A stretch of 64,000 nucleotides of DNA, from contig NZ_SHKX01000013.1 in NCBI RefSeq assembly GCF_004217445.1, positions 372,001 to 436,000 of the forward strand, read 5' to 3'. A program made the position numbers and the translations under genes. This DNA comes from Fluviicoccus keumensis (GTDB taxonomy: Bacteria > Pseudomonadota > Gammaproteobacteria > Pseudomonadales > Moraxellaceae). The number at the start of each line of letters is the position of its first letter. Position 1 is the stretch's first letter. This document shows, one piece after another, positions 17,513-26,006 of this stretch. A model generated the notes under the pieces. The model made no database searches. It saw nothing but the letters and a program-made list of their open reading frames with translations, and was not told where the DNA came from.

Positions 17513-18505
17513 TTAATCGCGCCATAGCACCATGTCATCCCATTTTTCGGGAAAGCCCATGGCAATAAGTAACGTTATTGGCACATTCACGAGCTCTTTC
17601 AGCAACCTACCCCGCCAACCACTTTCAGGACTAACGCGCTGCATCAGATAAATCAGCATCGACAATACAACAAACAACCTACGCTCTGGGGCTGGTCGGC
17701 CTGCGGCCTTGGGAATTATCCATGCCTGTCCAGCAGGCAGTCGGGGTGGAACCGCCAACTCCCGGTTCCAAAGCCGGGCATGGTGGGCGCAAATATTCCG
17801 GACAAAGGTCAGGGTGTGCAGCCAGGACTCCAGTACGTCTTGCGGCAACTCGACCCGGCGGGCAATCGCCTTGCGGTCGGCATCACGGGCTATGCCTTTG
17901 TACAGTTGGGATAATTGCCCCAGACTCAGCATTTCCAGCATGGCCCAACTCGGCGGCAGCGCCGGGTCATCATAGGTAGCGCCATAATAGCGGGGGTAAT
18001 TGTCGCGTTTGCGGCTTTCAATCCGCTTGGCTTTGAGTGTGGCATCGGCACGGCTGAGGTTGATTCTGTCCTGCTCTTTGGTGAACTGCTTTTGTTCATC
18101 GTTAAGTTGTCTGGTCAGGTCTTCCAGCAGGCGGGCATGGGCATAGCCGGTTTTGAAATTGGCCGAATCCAGATACCAGTGTGCGCCATAAGCCGTTGCC
18201 ATGTGATTGCTGATGCAGGCTCGCATGGCGACCTCTACCCGTTCAATGGCATCCATGACCAGATGGCGCATGGCTCCGTCAAAACGATAGATGTTGACGA
18301 TTTCGCGCAAGGTGCTGTCGGGGCGGAAGTGGTGTTCAGAGTCGCTCGGCACTTGAAAGGGCCGCATATAGGGACTGAGCCGGAACAGGGTGACGACTTC
18401 CAGGAACTGACGGGCGCGGTCTTCGTTGAGGATGGTCAGTCCACGGGACTTGAGGAGCTCCAGTTGCTCGGGGACGGAAAGTGCGGGTTTGTCGAAGCGG
18501 CGCAT
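17513..18505 (-). CDS. Abi_2 (AbiD/AbiF-like) abortive-infection protein with HEPN motif
   Basis: This 330-residue protein matches the Abi_2 family of phage-exclusion proteins. The N-terminus has KPALSVPEQLELLKSRGL, typical of AbiD/AbiF, followed by FRLSPYMRPF, IERVEVAMRACISNHMATAYG and WAMLEMLSLGQLSQLYKGI. The C-terminal HEPN RNase signature R-N-x3-H appears as FVRNICAHHARLWNREL (R236, N237, H241). An AGGATG site precedes the ATG at 18505. Just upstream on the same strand is a structured region with a C(UUCG)G hairpin and a T-run, matching the known association of AbiF-type genes with a conserved upstream RNA. Neighbours are housekeeping genes, so this looks like an isolated defence insertion. 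Confidence 0.85.
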   Translation of the reverse strand: MRRFDKPALSVPEQLELLKSRGLTILNEDRARQFLEVVTLFRLSPYMRPFQVPSDSEHHFRPDSTLREIVNIYRFDGAMRHLVMDAIERVEVAMRACISNHMATAYGAHWYLDSANFKTGYAHARLLEDLTRQLNDEQKQFTKEQDRINLSRADATLKAKRIESRKRDNYPRYYGATYDDPALPPSWAMLEMLSLGQLSQLYKGIARDADRKAIARRVELPQDVLESWLHTLTFVRNICAHHARLWNRELAVPPRLPAGQAWIIPKAAGRPAPERRLFVVLSMLIYLMQRVSPESGWRGRLLKELVNVPITLLIAMGFPEKWDDMVLWRD

Positions 18506-18585
18506 GCCTACATCCTGTAAGCGGCAGGGGCTGCTTTGTGAAGCAACCTCTTGGGTTCCGGGCACCAGTGTGAACGGCGGGTAAT

Positions 18586-18690
18586 AAAAAACCCGCACGA
18601 TTTGAGCAGCTTCACCGAAGTGAATCTAGGCTTGGCGGGTGTATTGGGCGCAAGCTTAGCCAAGGCGGGAATTCCCGTCAACACGGATTA
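18586..18690 (-). ncRNA. Probable structured RNA upstream of the AbiF-like gene (abiF RNA-motif candidate)
   Basis: On the minus strand this segment contains, in order, a CGGGAATTCCCG palindrome (18666-18677), an interrupted TTGGC...GCCAA pairing, a stem TTCAC-TTCG-GTGAA with a C(UUCG)G tetraloop (18611-18624), and GCGGGT (18591-18596) followed by TTTTT. The GCGGGT can pair with ACCCGC at 18635-18640, making a terminator-like end, or with ACCCGC at 18577-18582. It lies about 80 nt before the abiF-like start codon. Comparative genomics has described an abiF RNA motif in this setting; identity with it is inferred from position and structure, not from an alignment. The ends are approximate. Confidence 0.5.
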
Positions 18691-18766
18691 TCGTCCGGCC
18701 AGCGACAGCCGACCAACTTACATCCCGGGTTTAATGAGGTTGCGTGCTTTTGGCCCGAAGACACCC

Positions 18767-19957
18767 CTACCCCGGATGCCCGTCCACCCGCGCCCTCGCC
18801 AGCATCGGCCCGTACCGCCACACAAAAATCCCGAAGGCCAGCGCCCAGCAGGCCGCCGCCACGCATAACCCGGTCAGCGGCCACAGCGGCGCAACCCCCA
18901 CCCGCGCCAGCGCCCCGGCGTGCAGCAAGCCGAAGCCCAGCGCCATGCCCGACGGCGGCGCCAGGTCGCGGCCGGTATGCCCCAGCGTCACCCGCGCCAT
19001 CATCGCCAGGATCAGCCCGCCCATGCCACCCACCGTCAGCGCATGCAGCGACGGACTGGGCGAGGCAAACAGCCCCAGATGCCAGCCCGCCAGCCCGAAA
19101 CAGGCCACCGGCAGCCAGGCATAGGCCAGATGCAGCGACCACAGCAGCGGCACGGTGCGCACGTCGCGGTCAAACCAGCGCGCCAACCGCCAGACATGAC
19201 CCGCGCCCAGGGCCGCGAACAACGCGGCCAGCGCCGGGTGCGGCGACAGGCCGGGACCGGCCGCCTGCAGCACCGCGATCAGGACCGTTCCCCCCAGCAG
19301 CGCCTGATCGACCCGGACCATCGGGAGGGGATCGCCGGGCCGACGCAGGCCGCGCCGGGTGAAGAACGGAATCACACGGCCGCCGATGATGGTGATCATC
19401 GCGGCCACCAGCCACAGCCCGGCCCAGACGCCCTGCCGTTGCAGGCTGTCGTCCCCCCGGGCCAGACCGGCCAGAACCTCGGCGTCCACCGCCGCCAGCA
19501 GCGTCAGCACGCCCACAATCGGGTAATTGCGCTTTTGCCGCACCCGCCACAATTGCCTGCCCATCGCCACGGCGGCCAGCAGCGGAAAGGCCAGCTCCAG
19601 CGGAATCAGCAGCGGCAACGGCGCATCCGCCAGCCAGGCGATGCGGCCCGCCAGCCACACCCCGGCCAGCACCGCCACCGGCTTGCCGCTGAGGCCGGGC
19701 TGCCCGGTCCAGTTCTGCACCGCCGTCAACAGGAAACCGGCCACCACCGCCAGCCCGAAGCCGAACAGCATTTCGTGGCGGTGCCAGGCCAGCCAGCCGC
19801 CCGCCGGTTGCCAGCCGGACAGCAGGCCGTGCCAGGCGGCCAGCCACAGGGGAATTGCGAACAGCGCCAGCAGCGCCGCGCCCAGGAAGAAGGGACGGAA
19901 CCCCAGCCGGAACAGGGGCGGGATGGCCATCGCCTTGTTGCGGTCGATTACTTGCAT
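18767..19957 (-). CDS. nnrS: NnrS-family membrane protein (copy a)
   Basis: This 396-residue polytopic membrane protein has about 12 predicted helices. The family signature is intact: LFRLGFRPFFLGAALLAL at the N-terminus, WHRHEMLFGFGLAVVAGFLLTA near residue 65, GGRVIPFFTRRG and MMARVTLGHTGR in the C-half. NnrS is a haem- and copper-containing protein linked to nitric-oxide stress relief and is typically under NO-responsive control. A start at 19930 (MAIPPLF, with AAGG upstream) is a good alternative. It lies 130 bp downstream of the HPP-CBS gene on the same strand and may be co-transcribed. Two further NnrS proteins are encoded at 34512 and 35717. Confidence 0.92.
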   Translation of the reverse strand: MQVIDRNKAMAIPPLFRLGFRPFFLGAALLALFAIPLWLAAWHGLLSGWQPAGGWLAWHRHEMLFGFGLAVVAGFLLTAVQNWTGQPGLSGKPVAVLAGVWLAGRIAWLADAPLPLLIPLELAFPLLAAVAMGRQLWRVRQKRNYPIVGVLTLLAAVDAEVLAGLARGDDSLQRQGVWAGLWLVAAMITIIGGRVIPFFTRRGLRRPGDPLPMVRVDQALLGGTVLIAVLQAAGPGLSPHPALAALFAALGAGHVWRLARWFDRDVRTVPLLWSLHLAYAWLPVACFGLAGWHLGLFASPSPSLHALTVGGMGGLILAMMARVTLGHTGRDLAPPSGMALGFGLLHAGALARVGVAPLWPLTGLCVAAACWALAFGIFVWRYGPMLARARVDGHPG

Positions 19958-20087
19958 GGCGGCACCCAGGAATAAAAAGCGGTTCCGGCGGACTTCAGGC
20001 CGGAACCGGAGGAGGATGGAACCAGCATATATCCGAGCATGGCAGTCGGATACTCGCCGGATGACGGGGGCGCGGCAGGCCGGAAGG

Positions 20088-21191
20088 TCAGAGGCGGACC
20101 TTGAACAGCGCCGCCACCAGATCGGACTGGCTGATCATGCCGACGACACGACGTTCGCCGTCGATCACCGGCAGGTGGTGCAGGCCGCCGTCGCTGAACA
20201 GTCCGGCCAGATCGGCAATGGATTGCGCGGGCGTGACGGCGCGCACGTCGGCGGTCATCACCTCGCGGACCGGCTCGCGGCCTTGGCGCGCCGGCAGGCC
20301 GGGCGCAAAGGCGTGGCCTTGCCGTCCCAGCAGGATGTCGTGGGCGGTGACGATGCCGCGCAGGCGGTTCTCGGCATCCACCACCGGCAGCGCCTTGACC
20401 TTGTGCCGCGCCAGCAGCGCCCAGACTTCGGTCAGCGGCGCCTGTTCCTGCACGCGCACCACGTCGCGCGCCATGATGTCCAGGCAGCGCACCTGCCCGA
20501 AGCGGCGGTGATAGGCATGCCATTCGGCGCTGCGGAACACGTCCAGCAGGTCCTCGCGGCGGATGTCCAGCAACTCGCCGTGTTCATCCAGCGCCCGGTC
20601 CAGATCCTCGGCGCTGAAACCGACGCGCTCGCCGGGCAGCGGGTCGGCGGTATGATGCGCGACCGGCGCGGGCGCATGCGGCTGGAAGCGTCCGCGCCGC
20701 AGCCGGCGGTTGAAGGCGTCGGCCAGCAGCGTCAGCAGCAGCGCGTTGGCCAGCACCGGCCCGAAGATGAAGCCCGGCCCGTGATCGGCGGCGGGAGCCA
20801 GCACCATCGCCAGGGCCAGCGCGCCGCCCGGCGGATGCAGGCAACGCAGCAGGAACATGGCGGCGATCGACAGCGCCACCGCCATGCCCGCCGCCAGCCC
20901 GGTATGCGGGAAGACGACAGCGCAGCCCAGCCCGACCAGCGCTGAAATCACATTGCCGCCGATCATCGCCCAGGGCTGCGCCAGCGGGGTGGAAGGCAAC
21001 GCGAAGGCCAGCAGCGCCGACGCGCCCATCGACGCCACCAGCGCCGGACCGCCGCCGGGCAGATGGCGGCAGACCGCCTCCGTGACCGCCAGGCTGAGCA
21101 CCACGCCCAGGCAGGCCGTCCAGATTTCGCGGTTGCCCGCGTGCAGCGGTTGCGGTATGAATGCCCGAAGCCGCCCCAAACCCGTTGTCAT
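20088..21191 (-). CDS. HPP-family membrane protein with two C-terminal CBS domains
   Basis: This 367-residue protein joins a four-helix HPP membrane domain (residues about 20-165, with VASMGASALLAFALP and the name-giving LHPPGGALAL) to a tandem CBS pair (IMARDVVRVQEQAPLTEVWALL and VMTADVRAVTPAQSIADLAGLF, each ending in PVVDAENRLRGIV / PVIDGERRVVGMI). HPP proteins have been linked to nitrite transport in plastids and cyanobacteria; CBS pairs usually sense adenine nucleotides. Its place next to nnrS suggests a role in nitrogen-oxide handling, which is inference. AAGG precedes the ATG. It is divergent from a MarR regulator. Confidence 0.88.
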   Translation of the reverse strand: MTTGLGRLRAFIPQPLHAGNREIWTACLGVVLSLAVTEAVCRHLPGGGPALVASMGASALLAFALPSTPLAQPWAMIGGNVISALVGLGCAVVFPHTGLAAGMAVALSIAAMFLLRCLHPPGGALALAMVLAPAADHGPGFIFGPVLANALLLTLLADAFNRRLRRGRFQPHAPAPVAHHTADPLPGERVGFSAEDLDRALDEHGELLDIRREDLLDVFRSAEWHAYHRRFGQVRCLDIMARDVVRVQEQAPLTEVWALLARHKVKALPVVDAENRLRGIVTAHDILLGRQGHAFAPGLPARQGREPVREVMTADVRAVTPAQSIADLAGLFSDGGLHHLPVIDGERRVVGMISQSDLVAALFKVRL

Positions 21192-21222
21192 GGAACCTTA
21201 CCGTGGCTGCGCCGTTGCAGCC

Positions 21223-21228
21223 TATAAT
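21223..21228 (+). promoter_or_regulatory. -10 element TATAAT of the marR promoter
   Basis: A consensus TATAAT lies 48 bp before the MarR start codon. The expected transcription start falls in a pair of direct GACAAATAT repeats. Confidence 0.5.
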
Positions 21229-21235
21229 GAGGGCG

Positions 21236-21263
21236 GACAAATATATCACAACATGACAAATAT
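21236..21263. promoter_or_regulatory. Direct repeat GACAAATAT x2, operator candidate
   Basis: Two copies of GACAAATAT (21236-21244 and 21255-21263) start 19 bp apart between the divergent HPP-CBS and MarR genes, overlapping the predicted transcription start of marR. They are a plausible binding site for MarR itself or an NO regulator. Confidence 0.4.
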
Positions 21264-21275
21264 CAGGAGAACGGC

Positions 21276-21728
21276 ATGGCCGCCCTACCCCCGGCTTCCG
21301 ACGGGCTGAACAAAAAGCAGTACGAGGCGCTGTCGGAATTCCGCTACCAGCTGCGCCGATTCCTGCATTTCAGCGAAGTGGCCGCCGACCGCGAGGGCAT
21401 CACGCCGCTGCAATACCAGCTGATGCTGCATGTGCGCGGCTTCCCCGGCCGCGACTGGGCCACGGTGGGCGAGCTGGCCGAACGCCTGCAGGTCAAGCCG
21501 CACGGCGCGGTGGCGCTGCTGGGCCGCTGCGAAACGGCCGGGCTGGTGGAACGGCGCAAGAGCCAGACCGACCGCCGCCAGATGGAAGTGCACCTGCTGC
21601 CCAAGGGCGAAGCCATCCTGGCGCGATTGGCGGCGCTGCACGAGGCGGAACTGCGCTCGCTGCAAGGCACCTTCCAGGTCGCCAACATCACCGCCTTCAA
21701 CAACGCCGCCGCCCCGGTTCTGGACTGA
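21276..21728 (+). CDS. MarR-family transcriptional regulator
   Basis: This 150-residue winged-helix regulator has ADREGITPLQYQLMLHVRGFPG (helix 2-3), VGELAERLQVKPHGAVALLGRCETAGLVERR as recognition region and the wing KSQTDRRQMEVHLLPKGEAIL. The SQTDRRQMEV pattern is a textbook MarR wing. An AGGAG site lies before the ATG. It is divergent from HPP-CBS/nnrS and 119 bp upstream of the acyl-CoA dehydrogenase operon, so either could be its target. The effector is unknown. Confidence 0.9.
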   Translation: MAALPPASDGLNKKQYEALSEFRYQLRRFLHFSEVAADREGITPLQYQLMLHVRGFPGRDWATVGELAERLQVKPHGAVALLGRCETAGLVERRKSQTDRRQMEVHLLPKGEAILARLAALHEAELRSLQGTFQVANITAFNNAAAPVLD

Positions 21729-21772
21729 CTGGCCGGAACGATCAATTCCCTGCCGCCGCCATTGCCTGAAAA

Positions 21773-21786
21773 CTGATCCTCATCAA
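21773..21786 (+). promoter_or_regulatory. Fnr-type box CTGAT-CCTC-ATCAA
   Basis: Nine of ten informative positions match TTGAT-N4-ATCAA. A TAATCT -10-like hexamer at 21809-21814 puts the box centre close to -41.5 of the expected transcription start, the class II activation position, ahead of the acyl-CoA dehydrogenase gene. Confidence 0.55.
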
Positions 21787-21847
21787 GTACTATCGTACCA
21801 GTTACCCCTAATCTCCCGGTAAACCCCGCCACCGTGGAGATGTCCTC

Positions 21848-24358
21848 ATGCTGCCGCAAGCCCTGCCCTCCACCCTGCTGGCGGAAGAACTGGACGCCCT
21901 GCTGGGCGGTATATCGGCTTTCGCCGCGCAGGAAATCCTGACGCGCGCGCCGCGCCCCGAACAGGCGCTGACCGCCGACGACTTCCGCGCCATCACCGCC
22001 GCCGCCGACGCCGCCGGGCTGCTCGACAACAGCGAGCAGGGCTACGGGCTGTGGAGCGAATGCGGTCGCGGCGAAGCGCCCGGCTTCACGCTGATGGCGC
22101 TGCGGCAACTGGCGCTGGCCAATGTCTCCGCCGCCTGGCACCTGCACGGCGTGGCGCTGGCCGCGCTGGCCGCGCGCTTCGCCGGGCTGGACAGCGACCA
22201 CGACACCGTTTTCTGCCTGGACGGCGCGCATGGTATCGGCCGCAGCGCCCTCGGCCGCCTGTTGGCCGGACGCCCCCTGCACCGGCGCGATGACGAACTG
22301 CTGGCCGATGTCCATGGCGACAGTCCGCGCGTGACCGTGGCCGCGCCGGTCGTCACGCGGCTGGCGGCGCTGCGTTATCGCGGCCGCGCCCTGCAACTGG
22401 AACTGCACGCGCTGGCGGCCATCACCGTGGAGCGCGACGAATTCCCGCATGGCCCCGACGGCTGCAACGCGCTGCGCTGGACTCCGGTCGCCAAGCCCGC
22501 GTCACGCGGCCCGCTGACGCTCGACCAGCTAAACACCCTGTTCGCCGCCCAACAACTGGCGCAAACGGCGATGGCGCGCGGTGCGGTGGAAGCGGCCGCG
22601 GCGCTGGCCCACCGCTATGCCGAAATCCGGGTGCAGGGTGCGCGCACCATCGAACAGCATGACAGCGTCGCGCTGCTGCTCGCCGACCTCGACACCCCCT
22701 GCCAGACCGTCGATGCGCTGCTGCGCGACGCCGCCGGGCACGCCCTGTCCGCCGAAGGCGCGCTGGCGCTGCGCCGCGAAGCCATCCCGCTGCTGACCCG
22801 CGCCGCCAACGCCGCCATGCAGGTGCACGGCGGCATCGGCTACATGCGCGACACCGGCATCGAACACCGGCTGCGCGCCGTCAACGCGCTGCGGCTGCTG
22901 GGCGGCTCGCCGCCAGAACTGGCGCTGGTGGCCGCCGGGCTGGCCAGCGACCACGCCGCCTTGCCCGAAGCCGAAGCCGCCGGACAGGACCATCTGCCCG
23001 GCTACCTGTCCCCCCGGCATGCGTTGTCACCCTTCGCCGCCCTGCGCCGGGGACCGCTGCTGCGCGCCGTCGCCGCCTATGGCGCCCGCGACCCGTGGGA
23101 GGTGGAAACCGACCGCCTGCCCGCCACACTCGGCCGCCTGCGCCGCCGCGTGCGCCAATTCGCCCTGCAACACTGCCTGCCGCTGGCCAACGCCACCGAC
23201 CGCGAACAGCGCGAAGGCCACCACGCCGGGGCCGAACTGCGGCAACTGCTGGCCCAGGCCGGCAAGGCCGGGCTGCTCACCGACCTGCTGCCCGCCCCGA
23301 TCGGCGGCGCATCGCCCTTCCAGTTCCGACACTCGCTGGCGCTGCAACAGGCCATCCGCGTCGAGGAACTGGCCCGCGTCGACGGCGGCCTGATGCTGCT
23401 GCTCTCCGCGCACAACCTCGGCCTGTGCCCGCTGCTGCTCTCCGGCGACCTGACCATTCTGCGCGAAGTGGTGCTGCCCGCTTTCCGCGCCACGCAGGCT
23501 GGAAATCCTCAAATCTTCGCCTTCGCCATCACCGAACCCGCTGCCGGATCGGATGCCGAGGAAGGCCACGGCGCGTTGCACCAGAAGGCCGGAGTCAAGG
23601 CGCGGCGCGTTCCCGGCGGCTGGTCGCTGCGCGGGCGGAAAGTGTTCATCAGCGGCGGCGACGTGGCGCGTTACGTGGCGGTGTTTGCCGCGCTGGACGG
23701 CGAAGGCTATGACAGCTGGACCTGCTTCCTGGTCGATACCGCCACGCCCGGCTTCCGCGTCGCCCGCTGCGAACTGAAGATGGGCATGCGCGCTTCCGGC
23801 GCGGCGGAACTGGAATTCGACGACTGCTTCGTGCCCGACAACCGCGTCGTCGGCGGTCTGCGCAACGGCTGGGGACTGGCGCGCGCCACCCTCAACCTGT
23901 CACGGCTGCCGGTGGCGGCGATGGCGGTCGGTTTCGCGCAGCAGGCCGTGGATATCGCCACCGCCTGGGCCTGCGCGCAAACCCTGGCCGGAAAACCGCT
24001 GATCCACTACCAGCAAGTTCAGGCCGTCATTGCCGATCTTCAAGCCGAAACCGGAGCCATCCGCGCCCTGGTGTGGCAGCACGCCAAGGGCTGGACGCCG
24101 CGCCAGGACGGAGCCGCGCTCTGCAAATTCCAGGCGACCGACCGCGCCCAGGTCGTCATTGAAACCGCGATGGACCTGCTGGGTTCCGCCGCCCTGCTGC
24201 ACGACAACCGGCTGGAGCGCACCTTCCGCGACTGCCGCCTCACCCGCATTTTTGAAGGCACGAACCAGATCAACCGGCTGGCGGTCATTGAAGACCAGCA
24301 AGCCGGACTCCTCGACCGTATTGCCCGGCGCGCCGGACGCGCCTTCACCGGAGCCTGA
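21848..24358 (+). CDS. Tandem (two-domain) acyl-CoA dehydrogenase fusion protein
   Basis: This 836-residue protein is twice the family length (about 380). The C-terminal half (about 430-830) is a complete acyl-CoA dehydrogenase: FAITEPAAGSDAEEG, LRGRKVFISGG, ELKMGMRASGAAELEFDDCFVP and the catalytic-base region RIFEGTNQINRL. The N-terminal half (about 1-375) keeps the fold's C-terminal helical segment, AAMQVHGGIGYMRDTGIEHRLR, but the following LRLLGGSPPEL lacks the EGT base, so it is probably catalytically inactive or regulatory. It oxidises an acyl-CoA to the enoyl-CoA with FAD; substrate unknown. The stop is 2 bp from the next start, so it is co-transcribed with the decarboxylase-like gene. 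An Fnr-type box suggests anaerobic control. Confidence 0.85.
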   Translation: MLPQALPSTLLAEELDALLGGISAFAAQEILTRAPRPEQALTADDFRAITAAADAAGLLDNSEQGYGLWSECGRGEAPGFTLMALRQLALANVSAAWHLHGVALAALAARFAGLDSDHDTVFCLDGAHGIGRSALGRLLAGRPLHRRDDELLADVHGDSPRVTVAAPVVTRLAALRYRGRALQLELHALAAITVERDEFPHGPDGCNALRWTPVAKPASRGPLTLDQLNTLFAAQQLAQTAMARGAVEAAAALAHRYAEIRVQGARTIEQHDSVALLLADLDTPCQTVDALLRDAAGHALSAEGALALRREAIPLLTRAANAAMQVHGGIGYMRDTGIEHRLRAVNALRLLGGSPPELALVAAGLASDHAALPEAEAAGQDHLPGYLSPRHALSPFAALRRGPLLRAVAAYGARDPWEVETDRLPATLGRLRRRVRQFALQHCLPLANATDREQREGHHAGAELRQLLAQAGKAGLLTDLLPAPIGGASPFQFRHSLALQQAIRVEELARVDGGLMLLLSAHNLGLCPLLLSGDLTILREVVLPAFRATQAGNPQIFAFAITEPAAGSDAEEGHGALHQKAGVKARRVPGGWSLRGRKVFISGGDVARYVAVFAALDGEGYDSWTCFLVDTATPGFRVARCELKMGMRASGAAELEFDDCFVPDNRVVGGLRNGWGLARATLNLSRLPVAAMAVGFAQQAVDIATAWACAQTLAGKPLIHYQQVQAVIADLQAETGAIRALVWQHAKGWTPRQDGAALCKFQATDRAQVVIETAMDLLGSAALLHDNRLERTFRDCRLTRIFEGTNQINRLAVIEDQQAGLLDRIARRAGRAFTGA

Positions 24359-24360
24359 CC

Positions 24361-25170
24361 ATGAACGCCCGCACCCCGATCTCCATCCTGCTGCGTAACG
24401 CCCCCTTCTTCCAGGTGCCGCGCCAGCGCGTGCAAACCTCGCAGGGCGCGGTGGAGCTGCCGATTCTCTATTACGACACCTCGACGCTGAACGCCTTCTT
24501 CCTGGTGGATAAAGCCAAGGTGGAGGCCGTGCTGAAAGGCACCGGCCTGACTCCGGCGCTGACCGTCGGCGGCAAGGCGCTGGTGGCGCTGGCCTGCTTC
24601 GAGTACCGCGACACCTCGGTGGGCGTGTACAACGAAGTCGGCCTGGCCGCCGCCGTCACCCGCACCGGCGAAACGCTGCCGCTGGGCGGCTGGCGCGACC
24701 TGCTGGCCACCTTGCGTCAGCCGGAGGAACGCCGTGTCGCCTTCCACATCCTCGACCTGCCGGTGACCACGGCCGCCGCCAACGCCGCCGGGCGCGAGAT
24801 CTGGGGTTATCCCAAGTTCGTCACCGAGATTCCGTTCACGCTGCACGGCCGTCACTTCGACTGTGCGGTGAAGACGCCGGAAGGCGGCACGCTGATGCAG
24901 CTGACCGGGCGGATGGGGCCGTCCTTCCCCACCGCGCCGCTGAGTCTGACACTGTTGTCGTTACGGGAAGGGACGATGCTGCGCGCCACGGTCAACGTGC
25001 GCGGCGCGGCGAAGATGGCGTTGCCCGGTACGCTGAAACTGAGCGTGCCGGACCATGCGCAGCCGATGGCGCAACGGCTGCATGCGCTGGGGCTGGATGG
25101 GGCGGAGCCGTTTGCGGTGAGCTGGACGCATGATTTCCAGTCGAGGTTGAATGAGGGGGTGGCGGTTTAG
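24361..25170 (+). CDS. Acetoacetate decarboxylase-family protein
   Basis: This 269-residue protein matches the PF06314 fold. Marks include ILYYDTSTLNAFFLVD, ACFEYRDTSVGVYNEVGLA and AAGREIWGYPKFVTEIPF, the last being the conserved GREIWGYPK segment containing the lysine that in true acetoacetate decarboxylase forms the Schiff base. Many family members act on other substrates or only bind ligands, so decarboxylation of acetoacetate is not assured. The gene starts 2 bp after the acyl-CoA dehydrogenase stop and is followed by a hairpin terminator, defining a two-gene operon likely working on short or branched acyl chains. Confidence 0.85.
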   Translation: MNARTPISILLRNAPFFQVPRQRVQTSQGAVELPILYYDTSTLNAFFLVDKAKVEAVLKGTGLTPALTVGGKALVALACFEYRDTSVGVYNEVGLAAAVTRTGETLPLGGWRDLLATLRQPEERRVAFHILDLPVTTAAANAAGREIWGYPKFVTEIPFTLHGRHFDCAVKTPEGGTLMQLTGRMGPSFPTAPLSLTLLSLREGTMLRATVNVRGAAKMALPGTLKLSVPDHAQPMAQRLHALGLDGAEPFAVSWTHDFQSRLNEGVAV

Positions 25171-25194
25171 GCTCAGATGATTTTGGGGCCGTAG

Positions 25195-25217
25195 GGCGCA
25201 CGATGTGCGCCATTTTT
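25195..25217 (+). terminator. Rho-independent terminator of the ACAD operon
   Basis: A 7-bp stem, GGCGCAC and GTGCGCC with loop GAT, is followed by ATTTTT. It lies 25 bp after the decarboxylase-like stop codon. Confidence 0.8.
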
Positions 25218-25442
25218 ACTGAATGTGATCTCTGTTTTGGATGGCCTGTCTAGCTGACAGGGGGAATACAGGCTTCAAGGTGTGTAGGTTGACTGGGGTG
25301 TTCCATGCTGCTAGTTTCCAAGCATTCCAGCCCGTAGATTTGGTTCGCCAAGCAATGCTTCAATGCGTTGCAAGTGGTTAATTTGGAACGAAGAAGAGTG
25401 AACACTTTTTGAAATCAACGTTAGACGTCAATTGGGAATAAT

Positions 25443-25778
25443 ATGAAAAAAATCATACTTTCTTGCTGCCTAATTTCCAGCTTGTCGCTGAGTGCTTACG
25501 CACAAAATAAGCACTCTACTGTAGGAATTTGGTATGACGATCTTGGTTCTCCACAATATGGAGATTCGACTCTTGTCATCGAGAAAGAGGGGGAAAAATA
25601 CTTTGTATTGCGACGCAATGGTGACGGCAGCGGTAGCCGTTACCGATTAAAGCGCATAGGGAGTGAATACTCCAAGGTAGGCGATCGCTTTGGCGCAAAA
25701 TATGTCATTACAGCCAAAGGTCTAGAAATTCATGACAAAGCTGGCTATATCCGTACAGCGAAGCCCAAGCGCCCTTGA
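25443..25778 (+). CDS. Small secreted protein of unknown function, low GC
   Basis: I do not recognise this 111-residue protein. It begins with a clear Sec signal peptide (MKKIILSCCLISSLSLSAYA) and a mature part of about 90 residues rich in charged and Tyr/Gly residues (IWYDDLGSPQYGD, YFVLRRNGDGSGSRYRLKRI, FGAKYVITAKGLEIHDKAGYI), suggesting a small beta-barrel. The Cys residues lie in the hydrophobic core of the signal and do not form a lipobox. Base composition of the gene and its upstream region is much more AT-rich than neighbours, a sign of recent transfer. It starts an accessory stretch that also holds a Fic gene. Confidence 0.7.
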   Translation: MKKIILSCCLISSLSLSAYAQNKHSTVGIWYDDLGSPQYGDSTLVIEKEGEKYFVLRRNGDGSGSRYRLKRIGSEYSKVGDRFGAKYVITAKGLEIHDKAGYIRTAKPKRP

Positions 25779-25789
25779 AGCCCAAGTAA

Positions 25790-25851
25790 GGTGCAATGGA
25801 TGCACCACAATCCCCCTTCCCAGCACTACCATCGGTGCATTTCCAATGCAC
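25790..25851. repeat. Pair of small palindromes GGTGCA...TGCACC and GTGCATT...AATGCAC
   Basis: Two short dyads (25790-25806 and 25835-25851) share the GTGCA/TGCAC core and lie in the gap before the Fic gene's stop. They may be a degenerate mobile-element remnant or REP-like hairpins. No other copy was noticed in the window. Confidence 0.4.
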
Positions 25852-26006
25852 ACTACGCGATGTGATGACGGGGGAAGGCGGAAGGAGTCAAGCACGATAT
25901 ACCGCCCCTTCAGTCCAAGTCAGATCAGCCGCCGAATCGGAAAAGAGGGAAAAGAGGGTCAGAGCAGAATAGAGAGATAAAGACGCTCAGAGCAACATTT
26001 CCCCCC

